A stretch of 64,000 nt of DNA from Physcomitrium patens (Eukaryota > Streptophyta > Bryopsida > Funariales > Funariaceae), in assembly GCF_000002425.4 (NCBI RefSeq), contig NC_037270.1:10383435-10447434 (forward strand), given 5' to 3'. Of the stretch, positions 25,033 to 37,805 are shown in pieces (position 1 is the first letter of the stretch; every line of letters begins with the position of its first letter). A program made the translations under genes and the position numbers. Under the pieces are notes generated by a model that saw only the letters and a program-made list of their open reading frames with translations, had not been told where the DNA came from and ran no database searches.

Positions 25033-25817
25033 AGAGAACATTAATAATAAAAATTTATGGAGCATAAACAAGAAGTCTCACTCTTAATGTAGAAAAGTTG
25101 AAATAGTTGGAAATTTGATGGTAGATTATTTTTGCAACAAAGCTAATTTTAATGGCAATGTTTCACACCTTAAGGTTGTGAAGTCTTTTATTTTGTTTTT
25201 GCAAATTTCATTCCCCACTTTTGTCCTTCTACCCCCCCAAAAAAATGCTTGTACTTTCCCCCAAAAACTTTCTTTAATACTCGCATGACTTCAACCTGTG
25301 GCACTCGAAACCAAAGTTTCAAATCAAACACTGTTCAGGCCCATTCATTATAGCTACCACATAGATATGCATCATCGTTACACTAGTGCCAAATCACTTC
25401 TCTTGTGTAAGCAGCAGAGCTTATGGTGTGTATCATGTGACTCGCAAAATCTCTCTATCAACTCAATCATTTTAAAACAAGTATTCCAAAGCATTTACTA
25501 CTAACGTACTCGTTTACTTATTAATCAGGGAAGTTTAGGAATGGTCTACAAAGGAATGGCATTTCGGGGTTTGGTGGGCTAATAAATCCACCTCATTGCT
25601 AATAATATTGAATCAGGCCAAGTACATGAAATTGGGTACATTCACTTTTAATCAGCATTGTAGAACAGTACCCTTGGTCACCACCAGATCCCAATCAATG
25701 CTTCAATAGCAGAGCAATTCAGGGCTCCTTCACTCTACAAGAATTGTTGTACATGGGATTCTGAAAAAAGTCTTTTCTTTTGTTTACGGAATCATGTAAT
25801 GTTGGTGATGAAAAGCT

Positions 25818-25842
25818 TTATATATATATATATATATATATA
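25818..25842. repeat. (TA)n microsatellite
   Basis: Uninterrupted TA dinucleotides. Confidence 0.9.
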
Positions 25843-28055
25843 AACATTTAAATGGCATGAGAATGATTAATATAATGATTTTTTTGTAGTGAGAAAAGCT
25901 GTCAAACAAGATGATAAAGAGGTAGATGCATGCGTTGGGCTTCAACAGTGTGTTTACAAGTGGCCCCAGCTTACACAAATCAAAGCATCACTCCTCACAA
26001 TTCCAACAATAAGAGGCAGGACCTCCCACTGTGACCCAGCTGTGCTGAAGGGAACAGGGTTCTCAAAGGGTTGAGAACTACTCCTCAGCCTTGGTTTTGG
26101 CTGTGTTCCCACAAGTGGCATTTACTTCTTGGCCACAAATGTTGCTCTTGTACTCCATAAGTTGGCTGGCAAGTGGTTTAGGGTTTAGAGCTTGTTTGCA
26201 TTAGGGCTTCATTTATTGACTGTGTTGGACAGCAAAGATACGGTGTAGTTGCACTCCTTTCACACTTCTACCCAAATTTCCAAATTCAGCTCACAATTTT
26301 AATTAAATAAATAAGCACACTTTTTGATAAAATAAAGATGTGTGTGGGGTGAGACAGATTGATTTTTGTTGGATACATGAGTGATCAAAATGCTAACCTA
26401 CAGCGACTTCATTGATTTTGTTTTATAATGAACAGCTTTGAAAAAATATTCTCACAAAAAACTATAAATTATAAATTAAACGAGAAACATAAGATTCTAC
26501 AATTATCTGAAAGATTAGGCGTATTCCATAGAGAGACCTGACGTTAAGTTTTTTTTAGCTCCTTATTTACAGAGTATGAAGCACAAATTGATGTGATCTA
26601 CTGTGCAAAAGTGCAATACATTTCAAGTGCACTCATCTCACAAATTTTGTACATATTGTTTTCCTTCATTTCATGCAATATAAAATGACCTTAAAAGAAC
26701 ATGTATTCACTAAATCTAAAAAGACAATGAAATCATTACTTATAAATCTGGTTTTGACAACGACCATTGAATGAATAAAAAATGTTAAATTAAATGAATG
26801 CAAATGCTATATATTATTCGAAACTAAAGGACAGATAAAAGTGGAGAACATGAAGAATTGATTGACATACACTGTTTAAAGCCAAACCATTGCAGTATGA
26901 AGAAATTATAAATATTTGGAAATAAATGCATTCTCGTTCCGGACATTTGTTTTCAATATAATAGTGTGAGTTTTTATTTACAATATACGCACAGCATGTA
27001 ATGGATATTCTCTGATTTTGGTTTACACTGTTGTCCAAAGTGAACTGAAACATGAATATTTCATTGGTTTATGTTATGATTTTGTATACGGTATTATGCA
27101 TTATTGTCGTCTTTGCAGTAACTTCAATACATTTGAAATATCGTAAGAAAATAGTATCAAATGAAGATAGACAGAAATATTAACTATAGCAATACAAACA
27201 AGTACAAAGTTCTTGCATGTAAAATTGTCAGAGAAGTAAAATCACTAACAGAAAGACGTTCAGATTTTAATAGATATTTCAATCCCATGCTGTAACTACT
27301 ATGCACAAATGTATTCCAGTTATCTCAAAATCTTCCTGTAGTATTCAATACAAATTGTTTCACATGAATGAATTACAAAATGATTGGCATTAAAGGTGTC
27401 TTCAGCTCTGGAATTTAGGATGTGCACCGCCCACTCCCATAGGAGTAAGTCAATCCGATGTAAGGTTTTCTTCTGTCTCTGTGGCCTGTACATTGCATTG
27501 TGCACTACAAATGTGTCTCGGCCTACTCAATAGTTATAGCTCTTAAGCTTGAGACTGAATATAGAAGTCCCTCTAGGAATACACAAAAATATAACTCTTG
27601 AATACAACAACGACCATGCGATAGACTGCATACATAGAAGTGTGAGAAGGGTTTAGTTATTTCCCTCCAAGCAGAAGTCACAGAAACAGAAACAGAAAAA
27701 GAAAAACGTTATGAAACCGAAGTGCCACAAGTGGAGACTAAACTTGTCCTTTGGGCTGAATGATAACAGTGCACGCATGTGACGAGAAACTTAATGGACC
27801 ACAGTGCAAACATGAAAAAAAGCCGGAAATAATACCGCCCGCGATTAAACCCAGAAACATCGCAGAACAGTTCCAGCACTACTGTCAAATAGATGACGAA
27901 ACACAAGAGGCACCAAGGGTTCCAGACATTAAGCAAAAAGCAATTCAAATGACAGCCGAGATGGAGCAGAAAGTACGGTCTTTAAAGCAAGGTGACTTCT
28001 CTTCATGTTGATTCAAACCACAGGATTTCATTGACACAAAAATAACAGTCACTAC

Positions 28056-29302
28056 CTACTTCTTCGACTTCTTGACTGGAGCATCAGTCGCTGGAGCCTC
28101 AGCAGCTTGTGCGGGAGCAGCTGCAGGGATACCCTGAGCTTGTCGCTCCTCCCTCCTAGCGATCTTGCGCTCACGTGTAGCCTTGTTCTTGGCACGCCTA
28201 GCCTCGAATTGGTCAGAGAGAGTCTTCTCACGTGCCTTTTCAGCCTTCGATTTGTGGATACTCTCCATCAATACACGCTTGTTCTTGAAGACATTGCCCT
28301 TGACTTTCATGTACATGTCGTGGTACATGTGCTTGTCAATTTTCTTAGCATCACGGTACTTGCGCAAGAGACGCCTCAACACCCGCATGCGTCGCAACCA
28401 CAAAACCTACAAGTCCACCAATCGATCAGTCATTTGTAATTCTATATCCTTTCGCACTATCAGACCAACAGTCAATTGACATTCGGAGAAAATAATCCAT
28501 ACACCCAACGTCATCGCAATTGAAAAAGATCTGGAGAGAGTTGTGACATCTTAAAATGATAAGACCGAAGAGTTCGAGACGTCACAAAAAATTGTGGATG
28601 TAAAGAACACAATAGAACATAAAACCCTTCAATATGTTACGCTGGATGCGTCGCTAAGCAGGGGTGGGGAGGAAGTCTACAAGCTACACATGAAGTTCAA
28701 CCTCAGTTCAATACAAACTTTGAGATACATTACTTCAACCCTTGAAACGCTTACTAGCTGCCATAACTCAGATTCACCCTCCAAAAACCTAGTGTCCTCA
28801 TCAATAATAGATGAAAGTCAAAACACGGCAGCTAAATTACCAAAGTGAAAAACCCTAATAAAACCTCAGATCCTAAAATTACAAAACCCAAAAACACAGC
28901 AAACGACAAGCAAGGAAACGTAGCATGCTGGGACAGTAATCGCCATTGTACACCCGCATTCTACACGAATCTGGCTACACTAAACCCTGAATCTGTGATA
29001 AAAAATAGTCGGCGGCATTACAGTACCTTAGTGGGAAGTCGAGCCTCTCTAGTACCCCGGCGCTTTCCGTAACCGGAATGACGGCCCTTTCGCTTAGCCT
29101 CAAGAGCACGGCGAGCACGAGCGCGCGAGTGAATCTTCTGGGGCTTGCGGATGACGAAACCGTCCTTCACCAGCTTGCGGATGTTCTGCCGACTGTTGGC
29201 CATGGAAATTTCGTTGACCTCATTGGGGTCGAGCCAGACCTTCCGCTCGCCGCACTTGAGCACGCTGGCGGCCAAGCGCTTCTGCAGCTTCAGGGAAACC
29301 AT
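28056..29302 (-). CDS. RPL19: 60S ribosomal protein L19 (eL19)
   Basis: Two minus-strand exons, 29302-29027 and 28406-28056, joined by a 620-base GT-AG intron in phase 0, give 208 residues, the usual length for eukaryotic L19. The protein begins [18 protein letters not shown] and contains [12 protein letters not shown], then [17 protein letters not shown]. The exon junction is [19 protein letters not shown]. The long basic C-terminal helix ([19 protein letters not shown]) is followed by an Ala/Pro-rich tail ending KKSKK. It is a structural component of the large cytosolic ribosomal subunit. An in-frame ATG exists 16 codons upstream, but the MVSL start is universal in the family. Confidence 0.96.
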
Positions 29303-30133
29303 GACTGCGAAATCGAAGTAGGGCAGTGGCGGAGATTCGCGAGGGAGCAAACCCTACAACTCCAGAAAAGAACGATTGCGGGGCCCTGGCGCCCGTCTTC
29401 ATGCCTCCCTGCCCTCGTATCACGGGTCCCCCTCCCTGTCCTGGTATTTCCCCCGGGTCAGATATGGACCGGCCCAGCCCGTCCTGGCCTCCATTGTACG
29501 CAATCCACATCCGACTTTCACCCGTTTATTCATTCATCCATATTGCCATGCCATTTCCATGGAGGGTTGTAAAAGTGTGACAGCCTTGTAATTTATTGTG
29601 CGCCCTTGGGAGTGTGTGGATACTAAACCATTATTTCGTTAATAAATATAAATATACGGAAAGTATAAAGCCACCCAACCATTCCAAGCCGTTCTTCTGT
29701 TCGCAACCATCACCTTGTTCCCAAAGTCGCTTTAGTAAAAACTAATGGCCGACTGCGAGTGGGAGAACGGTCTGGGGTATGCGATTAGGGCTTTTGTATG
29801 AGGATCACAAAAATGACTGCAACCGCTCACTGAATGCTTCCTTAGACGAGTTTAAGTTTAGCTGCACCAACATAGGAGCATCCACTTAGCGAGCTGACCT
29901 TGCGTAAATCCGTCATACGCTAATTATTGGAATCCGCGACCACATTTCGGTATGTCGCCATTCTTAAGTTCGAGCAAATACGTGATAGATATACTCTGCA
30001 TATTACTGTGTTGGCTCAAAAACATGCTCCGAAATTGTGACGAATTTGAGAGATACACAATCTGAAGGTGTTGGCAAAACTCTACAACATATCCAGCGAA
30101 CATACAAATCATAGCAAAGTCTTGCTGACGATC
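29303..30133. other. Upstream region of RPL19
   Basis: 5' UTR and promoter side of the L19 gene (minus strand), with a pyrimidine/purine-rich stretch around 29390-29470. No other gene was recognised. Confidence 0.5.
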
Positions 30134-30476
30134 TTACACATGATCATCAATTATGAAGATATCGTGATTGTGGACATCTGTTGTAACAAATAAATCGGCT
30201 TTATAAAGATAACCAGACTGCCCAGTGTTAATGTCGTGACGAGCGACACATCCCTCCTGCGTAGCCTTAGTTTCGTAAGGCAGCATACCTTATTTCAGTG
30301 ATCTCGCTGATACTGCGAAGAAGCATCAACTGCCCAGGTGCTCCACTGATAATGTCTCGGTAAAGAACAAAGTTCTTGGCATCATCGATGTCCCATGTAC
30401 ATGTAGACTTCACCAATTTGTCCACGAACAAGCGCAACAAGGCTTCATCATTTACAAATGGTAGTGTGAATCCAAT
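30134..30476 (-). pseudogene. Unidentified coding-like remnant
   Basis: Two overlapping minus-strand frames look protein-like. The first, 30476-30267, reads NDEALLRLFVDKLVK, then DIDDAKNFVLYRDIISGAPG, then SEITEIR. The second, ending at 30134, reads MLPYETKATQEGCVARHD, then SGYLYKADLFVTTD, and ends FIIDDHV before a stop. They differ by one reading frame around 30280, and no splice junction restores the phase cleanly, so a frameshifted remnant is likely. I do not recognise the family. Composition is unlike the AT-rich surroundings. It could also be two exons of a real gene with an unusual junction. Confidence 0.35.
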
Positions 30477-31029
30477 ACAAGTTCAGACGATTAAGAAGTT
30501 GGGATGTCGAGGTTTAGAGGGGAAAAGTATAAAGTAGTTGGCACCGTCCCAAACTTGAGGAGAAAAGAGAGATCAGACATTAATTGAATCAACGTCGGAA
30601 CCGTACCACTTTTCAAAGGATGTTTCGGAATGAGAAATTTAGATTATTAACTGGCAAAATGGCCTTCCGGCGGTTGGGATGTAGAATAGTAACGCCGATC
30701 CTTTTCCGGTCCTCTCTTCACCAATACAGGCTGCAAATTATAGACACCCACAGAGGTCTGTCACTACTACACAGACAGGAGTCAAGCAGGGCAATCAAGG
30801 TAAACAATCAGATGCCATGAAGCAAGTAAGGAGCGTAAGTTCTCAGGTGAGAGGACCCAGTGCTGACAACGAATTCAATGAATGATTAACAGCTCGATTG
30901 AATGAATACTGAGAACTAAGTACAACATTGCTCCTCGCGTTGGTATCTACAATTAAAAAAATAAATCAGGCTCCGGAGTGCTGTTTCATCATTCCAATTG
31001 ATTTGTAGCAACAGTGAAAATGACAAACT

Positions 31030-32707
31030 TTACACAGACTGTGAAGTTAGCGTACTTGACGACGACGCATCAAGTTTCCTTTTTACCGCAGCTTTTCGAC
31101 CTGGTCTTTCATCAGTGTTTGAACTATCATGGAGCTTGCGAGAAGGATTGAAGGTCAAAGAATCCAGCTCCTTTTTACACTTTTCAATCGCAGATTTCTT
31201 CGCTTGCTGTCAAGATAAGGTCTTTTGTGAGTGAAGCGAGCGTGTATGAGCAGGGTGAACTTACTTTCCGTGTATTACAGACCAGACAAGGTACTGGAAA
31301 AAAGTTGACGCAGAAGGGCCAAGAATAATCTAACTCAAGGTGCTTGCATACGTAAGGGCACTCAACTTCTAGACATTTGCTAGTTGACACATGCCAGAGA
31401 AGAATTATAAACCAGCGTAGAATAGTCTTATCAATTGTATTTACCAGGCTTTTTTCAAATTGTTGAACCCGCTCGCGACAAACATTGATTTCCATCTGCA
31501 AGGATTGTTGTCTAGCACCCACATTAACACTTTGCTGTTCCAACACCTCTTGCTGTCGGGCACGGACTGCTTGTGGTTGCCAGACCTGTATGGCTATTGC
31601 TGATCGTCTGAATTACATCGTGAAGAAAAATGTTCAAACAATCAGTCTACAGTGCTCAAAGAGTATCTGGGATTAACATACACACAACTATCTCAGACTG
31701 TGTGACTGAAAAGGCAGCATTCCGCAAGGACAAAGGTGAATCATACGAAGTGAGAATCAGTGTTCTTCCAAAGAATTGAAAAGATGACAACACACCTCGC
31801 TACTTCAAAACTTTTCAGCTCCGCTACGGTCGCGACAAGCTTCCTGCGTTCTACCTGAATATCCAATTGATATTGTTGAGCTTCCTTTTGCAGCACTGCC
31901 ACCTGACTTTCTACCCTTAGCACGCGCCGCCTGTGTGCAGCCATTATGGCAGCCCTTACTTTCTCGAACCTGAAAAGACAGTGTGTGTTCACTAGATGAG
32001 TAAAACATAACAGATGCCACGTAGTGTAGGCCTCGAACATTTCTTCATTCTTTGAACATTGCATGTACTATACTACCATGCTTTGGCCAAAGAAACTGCA
32101 CCAACCATCTTTTTGACGATACACGTTTTTCTAACATCGAGATGACAATTAGGTACGTAGGTTCTCTAAACAAAATCATACTACCATGTTGAAACAACAA
32201 CAGAACTTGCAGTTGGGATAGAAATATCGTGTATGACTCCCTGCGTTTTGTACAAATTCTGTTGCTACCTCACTTGATAAGAATGCTCTCAACACATCAC
32301 TAGTGCCAAATACAAATAAAACAACAAAAATATAGAAAAATAAACAAAATATAAGAAAGGGATTGATTTAGTTCTGGGGTAAGTAACTCCAGCCGCTGAA
32401 ACACCCGATCATTAAAGCAATTGGGTGGAGAAACTTACCGAATTCTATACAAATCTCTAAAAGCTTTTGCATCATTTTCCTTCCGTGCCATGCCAGGTTC
32501 CACAACCAAGTTCCGCGACGAAGACCCGACACTGAGCTTTGCTTGATCTCGCTCCCACAAAGGGCGCCATATGCAGTCAAAATAAGAAATTTTTTTGATG
32601 CGACGACACACAAACGCCAAAGAACACAAATCCCTGTAATCCAGAACTTCTTTCTCTATTCCTAGACCTAAAATCTTCGTCCAAAGCTCATCCGGTAAAC
32701 ACCCCAT
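31030..32707 (-). CDS. SKIP24: SKIP24-like F-box/coiled-coil protein
   Basis: Four minus-strand exons, 32707-32439, 31969-31796, 31607-31445 and 31206-31030, with GT-AG junctions in matching phase, give 260 residues. Exon 1 carries the F-box (MGCLPDELWTKILGLG, then DYRDLCSLAFVCRRI) and ends ..YRIR. Exon 2 begins FEKVRAA and contains AAHRRRVLRVES followed by heptad-like coiled coil. Exon 3 has VWQPQAVRARQQEVLEQQ and QSLQMEINVCRERVQ. Exon 4 is Lys/Ser-rich and ends SSSSTLTSQSV. This order matches Arabidopsis SKIP24 as I remember it (LPDELW.., RF..E..LAAHRR, VWQPEVVRGRQ). The expected role is substrate adaptor in an SCF ubiquitin ligase. An in-frame ATG at 32863 could add 52 residues, but the homologous start is 32707. 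A truncated duplicate lies 5-6 kb to the right. Confidence 0.88.
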
Positions 32708-33850
32708 ACTGAACTTGCAACACCTGGGCATGTCCAAAGACCATTGAAATTCAGCCACTCCCTCCTTCCAAACAACGAAAAAATTGTAATTTGGAGTAGA
32801 AGAATGCAAAATTTTCAAAGCTTCATTTGCATATCCCAAAAGCTTGAGTCCACGCTCTTGCACATGTGTTGCTGCGAGAACCCTGTTGGTGGCAGCTGGA
32901 GGTAGACGACGACAGTTTCATGCAGAACTGTCGTGTTTTGATGACGGTTTCAAGGGCCATGACACGTAGAAGGGCGAGGCCATATCCTGTACAGTTTGGT
33001 GTTTTTATTTATATATGTATTTGACAGATTTTTTTCCTGTTAGTTTTATTTTTATTTAGTTGTTACATTGAAGTTTTTTGACGCTGGAACACATTTCTAT
33101 CTATACCTATTATAAACTCACACCTAATTCAAGTTTCACTTCCTTTTAAAACACTGCTATACATCTGATGAAAAGAAAAAGAAAAAAGCACTACAGGTTT
33201 TCGGGTTTGCAAAGAAAATGAACAAAAATCGCAAGACACACTAATCTTGACATCTAATAGTTATAAGAAGATCCCTTAGATTCATCACGGGCTCCATGGA
33301 AATTCATCCACGGAAGATGGATGGATGAATAAGATACGATACTTTTTACTTTTGCGTTTCGGCTTCCGTTTACTTTCAGATCGCAGTGAAGCAGGGAAGA
33401 GCCTCACCATAGACGCGCGGAATGTGGTGTCGGATTCTCGAGGCGAGCTGCGCAGCTCGCAACGATGCAAGCAAGGAAGGAATGCGTGGAATTAGAATCG
33501 GAATAGACTTTTGTTACCCCGTGAATCACGACCCATCAATAAATCTTACTCACTTTCTCTCACTCTCGGTCGTCTTACCAGTCCCTTCCCCCCCAAGTGC
33601 TGCCCTTGCTGTCTACATTGCGCTGTTTAATCGGTGAAACCATGGTCAGGAAGCACTGTAGGCTTACTTAGTACGGGGAGTTGGTGGATGCCGCAGTTCC
33701 CAGGCCGTTGCCTTGTGTGTCTCGGAAGAAACCAAGATCGAGCACATTTGTGTCAAGCTGTGGGTGTAGTGACGGCAATTGCCATGGAATAGGGGAAATG
33801 CAGATGTGGAACGGGCCGTTTTGATGGCGTTCAAATTCAAGTGATTTATC
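32708..33850. other. Upstream region of the SKIP24-like gene
   Basis: Homology to the duplicate copy continues about 130 bases upstream of the ATG, to about 32840. Beyond that I see no gene on either strand. Confidence 0.5.
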
Positions 33851-36800
33851 TGGGTTGGAGGTCAGTTGGGTTTTACTGCTGTTGTATGCATCCGCACTAC
33901 AGCCAGCGGATTACGGTGACACAGTTGAACATGTCGATTCTGGGTCGTATCTAGTGGACCAGACGGAGAGTGACGCAATTGTAATTGAACATTCGAGTTG
34001 TGATTATGGAACTGGGTTAGTCATCCCGTGCCTCCTGGAGCATACTAATTGGACTTCATTGAGCGTGATGTACTTGGCATATTCAACTGTGGTACGTTCC
34101 CTACGTTACCTATACTATTTGGTTTAGGTTGTACTGAACAAGTGTTATTCCAATGGGTAGTTTCAGAGGTTCTGCACAAGAAGGGAAGATGTGGAAAGAA
34201 AAAAACAATTCTTTATCTTCACAGAAGTAGTAATGTTTTACCAAAATCTCGTAATCCCTCTTGCAATTTTCTGATGAGGATAATGTACTTTGTGCAGAAT
34301 TTCATACAACTCGCGCCTCGACGTGTACTTGGGTTGAGTGCAGTAAACGAGCACTTAATTCATCGAATCTCCTGGCGGCTAGTAACACTACACGAGTCCA
34401 TTTTGGTTCACGGGGTAACAATGGCTCTAACCCAGTATTTAAAATTCTCGACTGCCAACAGAGTTACATGTACGTTTACTCGAACACTACCTGACTCACC
34501 GCCGTCTTCTGCTCTTCATCACCTTCATACAGATTAAAATGGTTCTGGAATCATGTGAAAGAAATTCGTTATGATGTTGGTTACGGCGGCACTTTGTTGA
34601 TTCGTCTGAAATGACCTCTTTGTGGTTTTGTGATACTTTTACGTTTTAAAGATCTTTTCGTAGGAGAATGGGTTGTTCAGGATTTCGAATTTGAAACTAG
34701 CTAGAATTCTCGAGTTTTGATTCTACACACAAAGATCTTAACCTTGAGAAATTCTGTTGTGCTTGGCTCTTAAAGGTACACCAGAATGTATCAAAGATTG
34801 CTGTTGATTTTCATGGATTCTTTACCTTTTGTTAACAGGAAAAGGGCTGAATTTCCAGCCTTGAAGCAAACCAGCATGATGATGGATAGCGGAGATTGTT
34901 TGTCCAAATCTCCCGACGCCATCCACGCCAATTTAGCCAAGACAACACATGTTCATGTCACATACCCAGTTTTCGACCTTGGAGTTCGGCCTTGGTATGG
35001 TCCTTATTACCTTCAAACTCATGAATTTGGTTCATTCTTATGTTTGGCCTCACTGGTGATTTTGAACTTCGCGCAACTCCAACGTGACCGGGCCGTTATA
35101 TATTCACATGAATTTATTATATATCGTCATTCGTACATAATGATCTTTACCTCCTGTTGGCAGGTACAGGGTTGCTCCGCCAATAAAACAACAAGATTTT
35201 GATAGATTGTGGGAGCTCTATGTCTAACTTTGTGAAATCTGAGGGCACCACCAACTTGAATGTGAGACAAGAAATATTATGTGGGTTCCTGGAGGCTCTT
35301 GTCTCTGGAGATCTTGTGGACATCCTCTCTTTCAATTCCAATGGAGCCAAATTCGTTAATAAACAGGCAACATGCACAATATCATAGTTTCATCTTAGTC
35401 AACGTAACAGATCCTAAAGTTAACTGGATACTTTGGGATGAGATGGTTTGTTCTTGTGATTTGAGACTTAGCATATTGTACTTATGAACAAGTGAAGTAT
35501 TGCTTCGAAATATTGCGTTCAGGTTACATAAGCGTCTTTCTTCGTGGTCAAACATCATAATCGCCGACAATCCTGCAGACGTTGGGGGATCGAATTTATA
35601 TGCAGCTATTCATGATATTATACCAACATTCCAACTTAACACATTATCGTTGAAGGTTATCCTGGTACTCAGCGATGTAGATATTGAACCTTTTCGTCTT
35701 GAGCCAAATTTGTTGGCTGATTCTCAAATCAGATTTATGTTCTACATGTTACCTGACAATTTCGACTCTGATCATCGTGAGTTTTTAGCTCTTAAATCAG
35801 TTATTTTCGATAGCAATAGCCACTTCGAAGTCTTGGATATAGCATCCACAATGAGCCCTTTGTACTGGTTACAAAGATATTTCTCATTTCTTGAGGACAC
35901 AAGGTTCGCGTCAACTCCTGAAAAGTACACGAGGATGCATTCGTTGGCATTTCGGGAGATGTAATCCCAGCAGTTGCTACACCCTCAGGTAAGAAGTTGG
36001 CACGATACTTTCCGAAGCTAAGTTTTGGAGATTTTCATACCGAGGAACTGTCTCGGAAACTGTTGAAGTTCGTACTTGTGGCGTCATGACATATTCCCAG
36101 AGATGATGTTGTACACCACGTAGAATTAGTAACATATGCAATGCAAATGCCATGCAAGTGCAAATGATGAACATTTCAAAGAAAAGATATACGATGAATG
36201 CTCTCAACTGTCTTCAAAACTTCATTCGCCTTACAACCCCAAGGTAAGTACTTCTTAGCGAATCATATTGATTGGTAACCAACTTCCTCTGAAAATTTAA
36301 CTTGGTTAAAATTAAACTTTAATGGTAACTCTTTTGTTTCAATTTTATTTAGTATATTTATATTCAAAGATCTTATAATCAGGTGATGTATTTTTGTGCA
36401 TAGTTGAAAGAACAATGTTTAATTATATAGTTGAAATATCTGAAATGTTTATTTTTAAAGTTTTTGGTTTAGGATCATTTATAATTGCTGGAATAGAATA
36501 TTTTCAAAAACTTGTTTTTAAAACGTTTGTGATGTTTTTGTTGCCTTGATATAGGATATGAATTTCCATCCCTTTTCGAAACAAGTGGATTCATCTTTTC
36601 TTGAAAAGACTTGCACATGATTTTTCCCAGCTCAAGACATATTGTGAGTCTTGTTCAACACCAGTTGGCTTTTATGAAAAATCTTAAATGAAACATTCTG
36701 TCACAACGGTAATGCTTCGTTTTATAGTAATTCTTATAATTTTGACATTTAATAAAAAAGAAAGTGTATATTTGTTCTTTTATTAACCACGAATTTCAGA

Positions 36801-37600
36801 TCCTAATCACATACTCAGTGTTCCAATTATAATAGAAAAGATTATTAAAAATGTTGTTGTAAGCTCACTCATTGAAGAATCTTCTAGAAAGCCTCCTAGA
36901 AAATCTTAAGAATTACATTTCATGTATCAATGTGTCGCTTTAAAAATCGTTCTCATTAAAGTCAAGAAAGATCTCGAGAAGGATGTATGTAAATTTAGAC
37001 GAATTCAATCTAAATACGACTACGTGAAGCATAACCAAGAATTTGAATGTGTGTGCCTGAGAATCTTTGGTAAATTGCCAATTTTACTAAGAAGAGCAGA
37101 GTTGTTATTGAGAAACTGTTGTAAAAATGGCCACCAGTTTTGGATTCGAAATGTTATCATTCAGACCATAAGCCATGAAGACTTTATTGATATAACTTCA
37201 AGCTTTGAGTGTTCTTCATCACCATTTGAGATCTGTGTCTGATAAATCTTGGATTGGAGTATGCCCACCGAAATGGTTACCAATAACTAAAACTGATATT
37301 GATAAAGATCTATCAAAGCTTCAGAAGTCTTACATCCTTCACTCGGAATACACCTAGTGGTGATTTTAATTTTTAGCATGTTATTTTTAAACTTGGAGAG
37401 GCATACTTCCCAATTCAAGCGACAGAACCAATCTGTCTGAAATTGATGAACAAATACTTATGCAAGCATCTTTTCAAAAATTGGATCGAACCCTTGTACT
37501 GGGAACTTCTACATCTCTAAAATCTGAAGACGTACCACGTGTAGGTCAGACCAGTTTACGGAACATGAGAATGTAAAACATCTCCAAATATCTTCCGGCT
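33851..37600 (+). other. Unidentified coding-like segments, possible multi-exon gene
   Basis: Several plus-strand stretches read like protein and are separated by AT-richer intron-like DNA. About 33855-34090 is hydrophobic then acidic (LLLLYASALQPADYG, VDQTESDAIVIEHSS). About 34260-34490 contains TCTWVECSKRALNSSN and GSNPVFKILDCQQSY. About 34840-35030 contains HVTYPVFDLGVRPWYG. About 35520-35964 is the longest (PFRLEPNLLADSQI, DSDHREFLALKSVIFDSN) and ends in a stop. Another open stretch lies at 36922-37242. Possible GT and AG sites flank some of them. I recognise no family and found no convincing start codon, so it may be an unknown gene, a pseudogene or partly chance. Confidence 0.35.
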
Positions 37601-37805
37601 TCCTGCCTGTGCAATTTGGAAACAATCTTTCATAACTCGTAAACCCCGGAGAGTCTCATTACACGTTCGGCATATAGTTTCCACGTATACCTGCAAAGAG
37701 ACACACCTACACAGATCTAACAGACCCTGATTCAAATATCATCTTCGATGAGAATTCTACGAGTTTTCATCACATGTGGAGTGTATGCGTTTTTCAACCA
37801 GTATT

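Larger units (their letters stand above)
24461..28055. other. Gene-poor interval
   Basis: I found no protein family in either strand. Visible features are a G-rich tract (25002-25032), a (TA)n tract (25818-25842) and a perfect 8-bp stem with AGGG loop (26059-26078). A non-coding transcript is possible but nothing in the sequence proves one. The right end carries the 3' UTR of the L19 gene. Confidence 0.5.

Noticed and set aside
26059-26078. A perfect 8-bp stem with AGGG loop as a terminator
   Set aside because: Intrinsic hairpin terminators are not used by plant nuclear polymerase II, and no gene ends there.
28407-29026. A possible snoRNA inside the RPL19 intron
   Set aside because: Ribosomal protein introns often host snoRNAs, but I could not find properly spaced C/D or H/ACA boxes on the sense strand.
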